In this document: positions 53,085 to 61,777 of the stretch, piece after piece
Layout: each line of letters opens with the position of its first letter
Position numbering within the stretch: the stretch's first letter is position 1
DNA from: Umezawaea tangerina
GTDB taxonomy: Bacteria; Actinomycetota; Actinomycetes; Mycobacteriales; Pseudonocardiaceae
Assembly (NCBI RefSeq): GCF_003002815.1
Contig: NZ_PVTF01000008.1
Location: forward strand, 434,001 to 498,000
Length of the DNA stretch: 64,000 bases
Reading direction: 5' to 3'
Position numbers and translations under genes: made by a program
The notes under the pieces: model-generated
The model's input: only the letters and a program-made list of their open reading frames with translations
Database searches by the model: none
What the model was told of the DNA's origin: nothing

Positions 53085-56000
53085 ATGGCCATGCGCGACG
53101 ACGACCCGGATCCCGAGGGCACCAAGAACCCGTTGCACAACGAGGTCAGTGGGATCGTGATGGGCCCGGTGGTGCAGGCGGGCTCCATCACCAACACCCA
53201 GATCAACTACGTCTACCGGCGAACGGTGACGGACGGGGTCGCCGCGCCTCCCCTCCTGACGGTGTCCGGTCAGGTCGATTCCCCCTACCGCGGGTTGGCC
53301 GCGTTCGACGAACGGGACGCGCCCTTCTACTTCGGACGTGAGGTGATCGCGACCGAGGTACTGGAACGGATGTCGCACCATCTCCGGGATCGGCGGCTCC
53401 TGGTCGTGTCGGGCGTGTCGGGTGCGGGCAAGTCGTCATTGCTGCGCGCGGGCGTGCTGCCGAGGATTCGCGGGGAGGGGCTGGCCTCCGCGCCGGGTTC
53501 GGAGTCCTGGCCCTGCCTGGTGTTCACCCCTGGCGAGTCTCCGCTGGACGCGCTGGCGGTCCGGACCGCGACCCTGGCGCGGATCGACGCCGCGAGCGTG
53601 CTGGAGAAGATGAAGGCGGACCCGGCCGGTTACGCGATCATCGCGCGCCAGGCCGCCCTGGCCCAACCCGGCCCACCCGATCGGCGACTCCTGCTGGTGG
53701 TCGACCAGTTCGAGCAGGTGTTGCGGCGGACGGAAGAGGAGCAGCGGGAGTTTGTCACGGCCCTGCACGCCGCCGCGACCACCGGACACGAGGCCGACGG
53801 GATCCCCGCCGCCTTGGTGGTGCTGGTCGTGCGCGCCGACTTCGAGGCTCGCTGTGCCGATCACCCCGAACTGACCCAGGCCGTCAAGGACCGCTACCTG
53901 GTGACGGCCATGACGCGACGACAACTGCGGATGGCGATCACCGAACCGGCGGCCAAGGTGCGTTCGCGAGTCGAGGACTCCCTCGTGCGGACCCTGTTGG
54001 ACGAGGTCGGCACCCAGGTCACGGGATCCGCGGTGACCACGAGAGGGGCGGGCGCGCTGCCCTTGGTCTCCCACGCGCTGGACCAGGCATGGCGCGGCAG
54101 GGCGGGAAGCACGCTGGCGCTGGCCGACTACGAGCGGATCGGCGGTGTCGAGGGTGCCGTGGCGGGCAGCGCGCAACGTGCGTTCGACCGGCTCACCACC
54201 GCCCAGCGGGCAGCGGCCCGGCAGGTCTTCCTGCGCCTCACCACCATCAGCGGGGACGGCGTGACCATCTCCCGCCGCGCGGGTCGCGCCGAACTCCTGC
54301 GGAGTCCGCACGACCCGCAAGACGTGGAGGCGGTGCTGGAGTCGTTCGCCGCCGAACGGCTGCTTACCCTCGCCGCCGACACCGTGGAGATCAGCCACGA
54401 GGTGCTGTTGACGGCGTGGCCGCTGTTGCGCGACACGTGGCTCGGCGACACCCTGGCCGACCGCCTCGCCCGCACGCGCCTGAGCGCGGCCGCCGCGGAA
54501 TGGGATCGCCTGGGCCGGGACCAGTCCTCCGTCTACCGGGGCAGCCTGCTGCGCGCGGCCGTGGAGAGCGTCGCCCGCGCCGACGCCGACCCGGACGGCC
54601 GGTCCGTCACCGACGTGGAACGGGATTTCGTGCTCGCCGGTCGACGCGTGAGCCGCCGGGCCGTTCGACGGCAGCGGGCTCTCACCGCTTTCCTGGTGGT
54701 CGTAGCTCTCGCGTTGGCCACCGCCGCGTACGTCGCCTACCGGGCGCGGGCCGAGGCCGTGCACCAGCGCGACGCCATCGCCTCCGACCAACTGGCGCTG
54801 AAGAGCCGGACCGAGAACGACGCCGATCCCGCGCTCGCCAAGGTGGAGAGCGTCGCCGCGTGGCGGATCGCCCCCTCCCCGCGGAGCCGCTCCGCCATGC
54901 TCGCGGCCGCCGCCCGACCCGATGTGGCGACCTTCGTCGGGCACAGCGGTTGGGTCTTGGCGGTGGCCTACTCGCCCGACGGGAAGACGGTGGCCAGCGT
55001 CGGCGACGACAACACCATCCGGTTGTGGGACGTCGGCACCCGTAGTCAGATCGGCGACCCGTTGGCGGGGGACAACGGCGTCCTGAGCGTGCTGGCCTTC
55101 TCACCGGACGGCAGGACCCTGGCGGCCGGTGGGTTCGACTCGGACGACAAGGTGCGGCTGTGGGACGTCGACAGCCGTCGGCAGGTCTCCGCGGTGCCCA
55201 TCCAGGCGGCCTACACGTCGGGGATCGCGTTCTCGCGCGACGGCGGGACCCTGGCCGTCGCCGAGAACGACGGATCGACCGTGCTGTGGGACATCGCCAC
55301 CGGCACCCTGGTCGCCCGACTCGGCGGTCACACCGGCGCGGTCATGTCCGTGGAGTACTCCCCGGACGGCCGGACCCTCGCCACCGCGGGTGAGGACGGC
55401 ACGGTGCGGCTCTGGGACGCGCTCGCCCACGGTCAGATCGGTGACCCCATCGTCACGGGCGCGAAGTCCGTCAACGTCACGACGTTCTCCCCGGACGGCC
55501 TGGTGCTCGCCTCCGCCGGGGAAGACCTCGACGTGCGGCTCTGGGACGTCGCCACCCGGACGCTGATCGGCACGCTGTCGACCGACGACGAGACGTCGGT
55601 GAGCGCGGTCGTCTTCGCACCCGACGGCAAGACGGTCGCCGCCGCGGGCGCGGCCGGGACGATCCGGCTCTGGGACACCACCTCCAAGAGACCCCTCGGA
55701 GCCCGCTTCACCACCAGCAGGCACGTCACGTCGCTGGCTTTTTCCCCGGACGGAGCCACCTTGGCCAGCGCGGACTTCGGTGGAGTGGTCAGGCTGTGGA
55801 ACACCCGTTCCCAGGCCGCCGCTCCGATCGCCGGTTCGACCAACGCGGTCGTCTACTCGCCGGACGGTCGGGTCGTGGCCACCGTCGGCGACGACGCGGC
55901 CGTCAGCCTCTGGGATGCGGCGAGCCACGATCGACTAGCCCTGCTGACCGGGCACACCGGGCCTGTCACGAGTGCCGTGTTCTCCCCGGACGGCAAGCGG

Positions 56001-56819
56001 TTGGCCACCGCCGGCGTCGACGGTTCGGTGCGCCTCTGGGACACCGATGCCCACCGCCAGACCGCCTCGATCGCCATCCCGCGCGAACGCTACTTCTCGG
56101 CGGCCTTCTCGCCGGATGGCAGGACGCTGGCCGTCATCGGTGACGGCCCGGTCCTGCTCTGGGACGTCCTCGCCGACCAGGTGGCACCACTGCCCGACTC
56201 GGGGAACTCGATCTACGTGGCCTCACCGGGCAGCCCTCGAGGCGCCGCTGACACGTGGATCGCTTTCGCTCCGGACGGTCGAACCCTGGCCACCGCCCAC
56301 GGCGATGAGGTGCTGCTGTGGGACACCGCGACCCGACAGCGCACCGGCAAACCCCTGACGGGCCATGTCGGCGCGATCAGATCGGTGGCCTTCTCGCCCG
56401 ACGGCTCGGTGCTGGCCACGGGGAGCAAGGACCAGACGGCCCGCCTGTGGGACGTCGGCACCCACGACCAGATCGGTGCTCCTCTCACCGGTCATGCCGA
56501 CGGCGTCTCCGCCCTGTCGTTCTCGCCGGACGGCCGTGCGCTCGCCACCGGGAGCTCGGACGGCGTCCGGCTGTGGGATACCGGGACTCACCTCCAGATC
56601 AGCGTCCCGCACACCGATCAGGTCACGTCCCTGGCGTTCGCTCCGGACGGCCGGATCCTCGCCAGCGCGAGCGAGGAGGGTGTCCGGCTGTGGGACGTCT
56701 CGTACCTGGCAGACGACCTTCCGCATCGCCTTTGCGCGGAGGCGTCCCGGTCGCTCAGCCAGGACGACTGGACCCGTTACGTGGCGTCCGGGCCCGTCTA
56801 CCGCACGACATGTCCTTGA
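53085..56819 (+). CDS. STAND NTPase with 14 WD40 repeats (NLR-like)
   Basis: From ATG 53085 the protein has 1,244 residues; ATG 53091 and GTG 53076 are alternatives. Residues 19-37 carry NEVSGIVMGPVVQAGSITN, similar to the short N-terminal motifs of actinobacterial NLR-like proteins thought to act as amyloid signalling sequences. The nSTAND1-type NTPase (about 65-480) has GVSGAGKS at 110-117 and LLLVVDQFEQ with Asp207. A membrane helix follows at about 536-556. Fourteen WD40 repeats (SPDGxxLA...RLWD), enough for two seven-bladed propellers, complete the protein. Such proteins sense a signal through the repeats and switch by NTP-driven assembly. A defence or regulatory role is inference; no partner gene adjoins it. 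Confidence 0.9.
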   Translation: MAMRDDDPDPEGTKNPLHNEVSGIVMGPVVQAGSITNTQINYVYRRTVTDGVAAPPLLTVSGQVDSPYRGLAAFDERDAPFYFGREVIATEVLERMSHHLRDRRLLVVSGVSGAGKSSLLRAGVLPRIRGEGLASAPGSESWPCLVFTPGESPLDALAVRTATLARIDAASVLEKMKADPAGYAIIARQAALAQPGPPDRRLLLVVDQFEQVLRRTEEEQREFVTALHAAATTGHEADGIPAALVVLVVRADFEARCADHPELTQAVKDRYLVTAMTRRQLRMAITEPAAKVRSRVEDSLVRTLLDEVGTQVTGSAVTTRGAGALPLVSHALDQAWRGRAGSTLALADYERIGGVEGAVAGSAQRAFDRLTTAQRAAARQVFLRLTTISGDGVTISRRAGRAELLRSPHDPQDVEAVLESFAAERLLTLAADTVEISHEVLLTAWPLLRDTWLGDTLADRLARTRLSAAAAEWDRLGRDQSSVYRGSLLRAAVESVARADADPDGRSVTDVERDFVLAGRRVSRRAVRRQRALTAFLVVVALALATAAYVAYRARAEAVHQRDAIASDQLALKSRTENDADPALAKVESVAAWRIAPSPRSRSAMLAAAARPDVATFVGHSGWVLAVAYSPDGKTVASVGDDNTIRLWDVGTRSQIGDPLAGDNGVLSVLAFSPDGRTLAAGGFDSDDKVRLWDVDSRRQVSAVPIQAAYTSGIAFSRDGGTLAVAENDGSTVLWDIATGTLVARLGGHTGAVMSVEYSPDGRTLATAGEDGTVRLWDALAHGQIGDPIVTGAKSVNVTTFSPDGLVLASAGEDLDVRLWDVATRTLIGTLSTDDETSVSAVVFAPDGKTVAAAGAAGTIRLWDTTSKRPLGARFTTSRHVTSLAFSPDGATLASADFGGVVRLWNTRSQAAAPIAGSTNAVVYSPDGRVVATVGDDAAVSLWDAASHDRLALLTGHTGPVTSAVFSPDGKRLATAGVDGSVRLWDTDAHRQTASIAIPRERYFSAAFSPDGRTLAVIGDGPVLLWDVLADQVAPLPDSGNSIYVASPGSPRGAADTWIAFAPDGRTLATAHGDEVLLWDTATRQRTGKPLTGHVGAIRSVAFSPDGSVLATGSKDQTARLWDVGTHDQIGAPLTGHADGVSALSFSPDGRALATGSSDGVRLWDTGTHLQISVPHTDQVTSLAFAPDGRILASASEEGVRLWDVSYLADDLPHRLCAEASRSLSQDDWTRYVASGPVYRTTCP

Positions 56820-57006
56820 GCCTCCCGGTCGCTTGGGCACGACCGGCGCCCGGACACCGACGCAGGGGTGTATTCGTACGACGCGGTCGGACAGGGCGGT
56901 GGTGGACATGGCGCCGAGCGCTGTCTTGCACCGCTGCACCGTGGGGGAGCACCGTCCTCGCAGGGGCGGCGGATGAAGTCCTGGACATGCACCGGGAGCA
57001 TGACTC

Positions 57007-57156
57007 GCGGTTGTGCAGTCGGCGCACACGCTGCTGGTTCGCCTTGACCTCGACCACGTAATCCCGATCGCGACTCACCATGCTCGCGGGCTGTTCCTGA
57101 CGGCGTTCGGCATCGGATTCATCATGCTCGGAATCCTGGGCGACGAGTCCTGCGCC
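57007..57156 (-). pseudogene. Possible ISAs1-type transposase fragment
   Basis: The reverse frame contains SDAERRQEQPASMVS and RDRDYVVEVKANQQRV, resembling the DAxxxQ...DYxxxVKxNQ segment of ISAs1-family transposases. Neither the catalytic core nor the ends are present in this 508-bp interval (56820-57327), which otherwise holds no supported gene. The match is short and made by eye. Confidence 0.35.
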
Positions 57157-57327
57157 CTGCTGGCGAGCCTCCTGGCAGGCCGGACCTGCAGGATGCAGAC
57201 CGCACGCCGCCGCCTCCATCAGCCAGTGCTGACCCAGTCGACACCACGTCGCCCTGACTGGATTCCGTTCCGGCCAGGTGACGCCTATACCCACGTCTTT
57301 GGTTTCCGTTGTGTGCCGAAGACCAAC

Positions 57328-57681
57328 CTAACGACCGCGGTCGTCGCTGGTCCTGTCCTCCTCGTACACCTGCACCGCACCGCGCTTGGCGAACGCCGCC
57401 CACAGGTTGAACACGATGATCGCGATGCCGGCCACCAACCACAACCAGAAGAAGCCGCTCGGCGCCTTCGACCCGATCTGCACGACGCCATACACCAGGA
57501 TCGCCGCACCGAACAGGGCGCCGAAGATCGCGGCGGGTTTCGACGGTCGGATGCGTCCCACGAGGCCTCCCAGTGCTCCGATGATCCACAGGGTTCCCCG
57601 GCACGACGAGCGGTCAAACTCCGAGCACGGCCGGCACTTGTCGTGTTCGGAGAAGACTTCCGCCTTCTTGTCGCAGGGCAT
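57328..57681 (-). CDS. Small membrane protein
   Basis: The frame from ATG 57681 gives 117 residues. Two or three hydrophobic stretches lie at about 31-42, 52-68 and 75-98, followed by an acidic/basic tail. The first 30 residues are Cys-rich (four Cys) and unlike a membrane-protein start, so translation may begin further in, near the LWIIGALGG stretch. The protein is not recognised. It is nine bases downstream of the response-regulator gene on the same strand, perhaps in one transcript with the two-component system. Confidence 0.6.
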   Translation of the reverse strand: MPCDKKAEVFSEHDKCRPCSEFDRSSCRGTLWIIGALGGLVGRIRPSKPAAIFGALFGAAILVYGVVQIGSKAPSGFFWLWLVAGIAIIVFNLWAAFAKRGAVQVYEEDRTSDDRGR

Positions 57682-57690
57682 CCGGCTCAG

Positions 57691-58347
57691 TCAGACCGGT
57701 GGATCGACCAGGCCGGCTTCGTGGGCGAGGACGCCGGCCTGGGTGCGGTTGCGGCAGTCGATCTTCACGAGCATCCGGGACACGTAGCTCTTCACGGTGG
57801 CCTCGGACAACGACAGTTCGCGGGCGATGTCCGCATTGGACAGTCCACGACCCAGGCAGATCAACACTTCCAGCTCCCGGTCGGTCAGCGGACGCAGTCG
57901 GGCCTTGGTGCCCGCGTCTCGTTGTTGTCCCGCAACCGATGCCGCGACCAGCCGAGCGGTCGCGATGGGTGACAGCACGGTGTGCCCGGCGGCGGCCACC
58001 CGGACCAGCTCGACCAGGTCCTGGGGCGCGGTGCTCTTCACCAGGAAACCCGCCGCGCCCGCGCGCAGGGCCGCGAGCACGTGGCTGTCCGCGTCGAAGG
58101 TCGTGAGCGCGACGACCGGGGGAGGGGCGGGAAGTCTCCCGATCCGCTCGATGGCGACGAGGCCGTCGACACCGGGCATCCGCAGGTCCATCAGCACGAG
58201 GTCGGGACGGTACCGGACGACCGCCTCCACGGCCTCCGCGCCGTCGTGCGCCTCGGCGACCACCTCGATGTCGTCCGCGCCACCGAGGATCACCCGCAGG
58301 TGCGCGCACACCATCGGTTCGTCGTCGACGACGACCACCCGGATCAT
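57691..58347 (-). CDS. NarL/FixJ-family response regulator
   Basis: The 218-residue protein has a receiver domain with D8/D9, phospho-acceptor Asp54 (LVLMDLRMPG), a switch Thr in ALTTFD and Lys in FLVKSTAP. A LuxR-type HTH follows (about 150-210, LTDRELEVLICLGRGLSNADIARELSLSEATVKSYVSRM). Its ATG overlaps the histidine kinase stop (58344-58347), so the pair is translationally coupled. Targets are unknown; the divergent exported hydrolase and the adjacent membrane protein are candidates. Confidence 0.93.
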   Translation of the reverse strand: MIRVVVVDDEPMVCAHLRVILGGADDIEVVAEAHDGAEAVEAVVRYRPDLVLMDLRMPGVDGLVAIERIGRLPAPPPVVALTTFDADSHVLAALRAGAAGFLVKSTAPQDLVELVRVAAAGHTVLSPIATARLVAASVAGQQRDAGTKARLRPLTDRELEVLICLGRGLSNADIARELSLSEATVKSYVSRMLVKIDCRNRTQAGVLAHEAGLVDPPV

Positions 58348-59531
58348 GCGGTGTCCCCCCGTGTCGGCACGTAGGCGGGCAGTATCGCATCGACCTGGTA
58401 GCCGCCACCCGGTGTCGGGCCGGTGCGGAGGGTGCCGCCGGTCAGCTCCACCCGCTGTGCGAGACCGAGCAGCCCGGTGCCGGAACCACTGCGGGCCAAC
58501 GCGCCGTCCGGTGCCCGGCTCGGCGCGCCGTTGGCGACGCGCACGGTGACACCATCGGGCCGGTAGGTCATCGTCACTGCCACCTCCGCGCCGGGGGCGT
58601 GCTTGCGCGCGTTCGTCAGCGACTCCTGCACCACCCGGAACGCGGTGCGCAGCACGGTCGGCGCGATCTGCCCGGGGTCACCGTCGACGGCGAACGAGAC
58701 CGTCTCGCCGACCGCGCGCGCCTCGACGACCAGCGTCCGCGGATCGGGTGCGTCCGGTCGCACGGGTTCGCCCGCCGGCGTCACCTCGGTGTTCCGGAGG
58801 ACCCCGAGCAGGTCCCGCAACTCGGCCAGCGCCTTGGCACCCGCCTGCCGGATGTCCTCGGCCGCGGCGCGTGCGGCGGGATCGGCCGACTCGGTGCCCA
58901 GCGCCCCGGCGTGCAACACCACCAGGGTGAGCTGGTGGGTCACCACGTCGTGCATCTCCTCGGCGAGCCGCCGCCGCTCCTCCGCCCTGGCCCGTTCGGC
59001 GAGGAGCACCTGCTCGCGTTCGGCGCGTTCGGCCCGCTCCCGCAGGGAGTCCACCAACTCCCGGCGGGCGCGCAGGTAGAGCACGGCCAGTGCGGGCAGG
59101 ACGGTGTTGACGATCCCCAGAGGTGTGGTGTCCCAAGCCGGATCCCACGGTCGCGTGCCCAGCACGGCGAGCAGACCGGTCACCACGAACGCGTGGCGCC
59201 GGTCGGTCAGCCGCACCAGGTTCACGACGATCGCCGGCGTGGCGTAGGGCAGCGTCGCGTGCGCTGCGGGGTCCACCGGGGTGAACAGGCCGGGTGCGAA
59301 CTCCTCCGAAACGAGCATGACCACCGCGACGACCAGCGCCCAGGACGCCACCCGCGCCGGGAAGCGGGCGAGGAGCAGCAGCGACACGTCCACCGACAGT
59401 TGCAGGAGCAGCGCGGCACGGGGCCCCGCCCAGCCCGTCGTCGGCGGGCTCAGGCCGTAGACGAGCAGGTCCAGACCGCCGAAGACCACGACCGCGACCA
59501 CCAGCCACAGCAGATCCCGGCTCGCCCTCAT
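58344..59531 (-). CDS. Sensor histidine kinase (HisKA_3 family)
   Basis: From ATG 59531 the protein has 395 residues; a GTG at 59540 is also possible. About five hydrophobic segments cover residues 5-150 and probably sense a membrane signal. A short coiled-coil leads to the HisKA_3 phospho-acceptor EEMHDVVTHQ with His194. The ATPase domain has the N-box ESLTNARKHA and a GTGLLGLAQRVE glycine box. It should phosphorylate the coupled NarL-type regulator. The first 23 residues of the longer frame overlap the promoter region and are unlikely. Confidence 0.9.
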   Translation of the reverse strand: MRASRDLLWLVVAVVVFGGLDLLVYGLSPPTTGWAGPRAALLLQLSVDVSLLLLARFPARVASWALVVAVVMLVSEEFAPGLFTPVDPAAHATLPYATPAIVVNLVRLTDRRHAFVVTGLLAVLGTRPWDPAWDTTPLGIVNTVLPALAVLYLRARRELVDSLRERAERAEREQVLLAERARAEERRRLAEEMHDVVTHQLTLVVLHAGALGTESADPAARAAAEDIRQAGAKALAELRDLLGVLRNTEVTPAGEPVRPDAPDPRTLVVEARAVGETVSFAVDGDPGQIAPTVLRTAFRVVQESLTNARKHAPGAEVAVTMTYRPDGVTVRVANGAPSRAPDGALARSGSGTGLLGLAQRVELTGGTLRTGPTPGGGYQVDAILPAYVPTRGDTA

Positions 59532-59646
59532 CCGGATCACGGTATCGCCCCACACCCGGATGCCGAGCCCCGTGCAACTTTCGTGGACACCGGTGTCCAC
59601 CTTCTCCGCTTCCGGGGCAACGGCTCACTGCGGTCCACTCGGTGTC

Positions 59647-60615
59647 ATGACGAACACGAGGCATTCCAGGCGCACGGTGTTGCGGGCGGCCGCGGTCGGC
59701 GCGGCAGCAGGCGGGCTCACCCTGGCCGGGGGCGGCACGACCGCCCAGGCGCGGCGCGGAAGGGGCGGCACGACGACATTCGTGGTCGTGACCGGCGCGA
59801 GCGGCACACCCGGTGGGATCGACGCGCTGTCCTTGCGGGGGCACCGCACCGTCGGGGTGGACCTGCCCGGTCACGGCGCGACCGATGCCCAGTTCGCCCA
59901 CGACTACCAGTGCCCGCAGGATCCGGCATCGCTGGCGACCCGACCGTCGCCGATGGCGGGTGTCGGACTGGACGCCTACGCCGCGGCGGCGATCCGGACG
60001 GTCCGCGCGGTCGCAGAGTTCGGCCCGGTCGTCCTCTACGGCGGCAGCATGGGCGGCGCGACGCTGAACCGGGTCGGCAACGCCGTGCCGCACCTCATCG
60101 ACCGGATCGTCTACGACACCGCGTTCTGCTGCGTGGACCTGGCCTGCCCGGAGGACTACCTGACCACCCCGGAAGGATCGACGACCCTGGCGGGCACCCT
60201 CGCCGCACTGGTCGTCGCCGACCCCGCGGTCATCGGCGCCGTGCGCGCCAACTACCGCACTGCCGACCCGGAAGCACTGGCCGCGTTGAAGGAGGCGCTG
60301 ATGGCCGGCGCAGGCGACGCCGAGTTCTACTCGACGCTCGCCCACCTGCAACCCGACGAGTCGCTGACCGTGGGCCGGGAGAACTCGCAGGTCCGAGCCG
60401 ACACCTGGGGCTGCATCCCCCGCACCTACATCCGGCACACTGCGGACCGGATGATCCCCCTCGCACTTCAGGACCGGATGATCACCGAGGCCGACCGCCT
60501 GACCCCGCGCAACCACTTCGACGTGCACACTGTGGACGCCGGCCACGCCGCGACCGCCGAGCAGTTCGAGCAGATCGTCGACATCCTCGACCGCCTGCCC
60601 GAGTGCGCAGGGTGA
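59647..60615 (+). CDS. Tat-exported alpha/beta hydrolase
   Basis: The 322-residue protein starts at ATG 59647. It has a twin-arginine signal (SRRTVLRAAAVGAAAGG, cleavage near AQA), so it is exported folded. The mature part is an alpha/beta hydrolase with VDLPGHG in the oxyanion region, nucleophile elbow YGGSMGGAT, and late DAGHAA supplying the His. Cys pairs (QCPQD, FCCVDLAC, WGC, ECAG) may form disulfides outside the cell. Divergent from the two-component genes, with 115 bp between, it may be one of their targets. Confidence 0.85.
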   Translation: MTNTRHSRRTVLRAAAVGAAAGGLTLAGGGTTAQARRGRGGTTTFVVVTGASGTPGGIDALSLRGHRTVGVDLPGHGATDAQFAHDYQCPQDPASLATRPSPMAGVGLDAYAAAAIRTVRAVAEFGPVVLYGGSMGGATLNRVGNAVPHLIDRIVYDTAFCCVDLACPEDYLTTPEGSTTLAGTLAALVVADPAVIGAVRANYRTADPEALAALKEALMAGAGDAEFYSTLAHLQPDESLTVGRENSQVRADTWGCIPRTYIRHTADRMIPLALQDRMITEADRLTPRNHFDVHTVDAGHAATAEQFEQIVDILDRLPECAG

Positions 60616-60808
60616 GTTCGCCAGACGACATCGTCCCGAAGGTCCCACCGGACTTCCCGAGGTCCCCTGACCACCGCGAGGAGTAGGCATGGGAAGCATC
60701 GCTCGCCCGGTGCGAAGGAGGTTGCGGTGTGCGTGTGTGCTGACCGCGTCGCCCATGTCGACAGCCACGACCGCTCGTAGCCGTGTGGTGGCGTAGGAAG
60801 AAATCGGT

Positions 60809-61615
60809 GTGAGGATCACGGCGGCGGTGGCTAGGTTCGCGAGTGTGACGCGAGACGAGGTGTTGCAGGACCGGCCGCATCGGCGGGTGGAGCGGATCGG
60901 CGACACCGTCCGCAGGCCCACCTACCCGTGGTCGCCCGCGATCCATGCCCTCCTCCAGCACCTGGAGGCTGTGGGGTTCCGGTACGCACCTCGGGTGTTG
61001 GGGCTGGACGAGGACGGTCGTGAGGTCCTGACCTACGTGGAGGGCGAGTCCGGCCCGCAGGGCTGGGCCAAGGTGGTCGACGACGCCGGTCTGGCGAGAT
61101 TCGCCCGGCTGCTGCGCGACTACCACGACGCGGTGCAGGACTTCGTCCCACCTGACGGGGTCAGCTGGTCCACCGGCAAGGCGGGGGCGGGTGACGACGA
61201 GGTGATCTGCCACGGTGACTTCGGCCCGTGGAACGTCGTCTGGCAGGGCGGGCATCCGGTCGGCATCCTCGACTGGGACTACGCCCGTCCCGCGTCGCGG
61301 ATCCACGACATCGTCTACGCGTTGGAGTACGTCGCGCCGTTCCGCGACGACGCCGAGTGCCTCCGGGCGTTGCGGTACCCCGATCCGCCCGACCGACGGC
61401 ACCGCGTGGAGTTGTTCGCCGCCACCTACGGCCTGACGTCCACGTCGGGGCTGGTCGATGCCGTGATCGAGGTCCAGCGGGACGGGATCGAGCAGGTCCG
61501 CACGTTGGCCGACGCCGGAATGCAGCCCCAGGTCGACTGGATCGCCGAGGGCCACCTCGAGGAGCTGGAGGGCAGGATCTCCTGGAGCCAGGCCAACAGG
61601 CACTTGTTCGAGTAG
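60809..61615 (+). CDS. Aminoglycoside phosphotransferase-like kinase
   Basis: The 268-residue protein starts at GTG 60809 after AGGAAG. It has the APH/choline-kinase core: Brenner-type motif CHGDFGPWN with Asp137 as catalytic base and Asn142, and ILDWDYA with Asp155/Asp157 for magnesium. The N-lobe is short and begins RPHRRVERIGDTVRRP. Members phosphorylate small hydroxyl compounds; many annotated ones do not act on aminoglycosides. It stands alone, convergent with the FAD monooxygenase, so the substrate is open. Confidence 0.85.
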   Translation: MRITAAVARFASVTRDEVLQDRPHRRVERIGDTVRRPTYPWSPAIHALLQHLEAVGFRYAPRVLGLDEDGREVLTYVEGESGPQGWAKVVDDAGLARFARLLRDYHDAVQDFVPPDGVSWSTGKAGAGDDEVICHGDFGPWNVVWQGGHPVGILDWDYARPASRIHDIVYALEYVAPFRDDAECLRALRYPDPPDRRHRVELFAATYGLTSTSGLVDAVIEVQRDGIEQVRTLADAGMQPQVDWIAEGHLEELEGRISWSQANRHLFE

Positions 61616-61777
61616 CCGATCGGGACGAGTACCACCCGGCACTCGCGGGTACGCGTTGACCTCCCGGCATTCCCTCGACTGGCGCCGAGCGACCCGGAGG
61701 GGGAGCCGGTGCTCGGGATCTAGGTGCCGTGTTGGTCGAGGGTGCGGCCGGTCGACGGATCGCGCGACCTGCGACCT

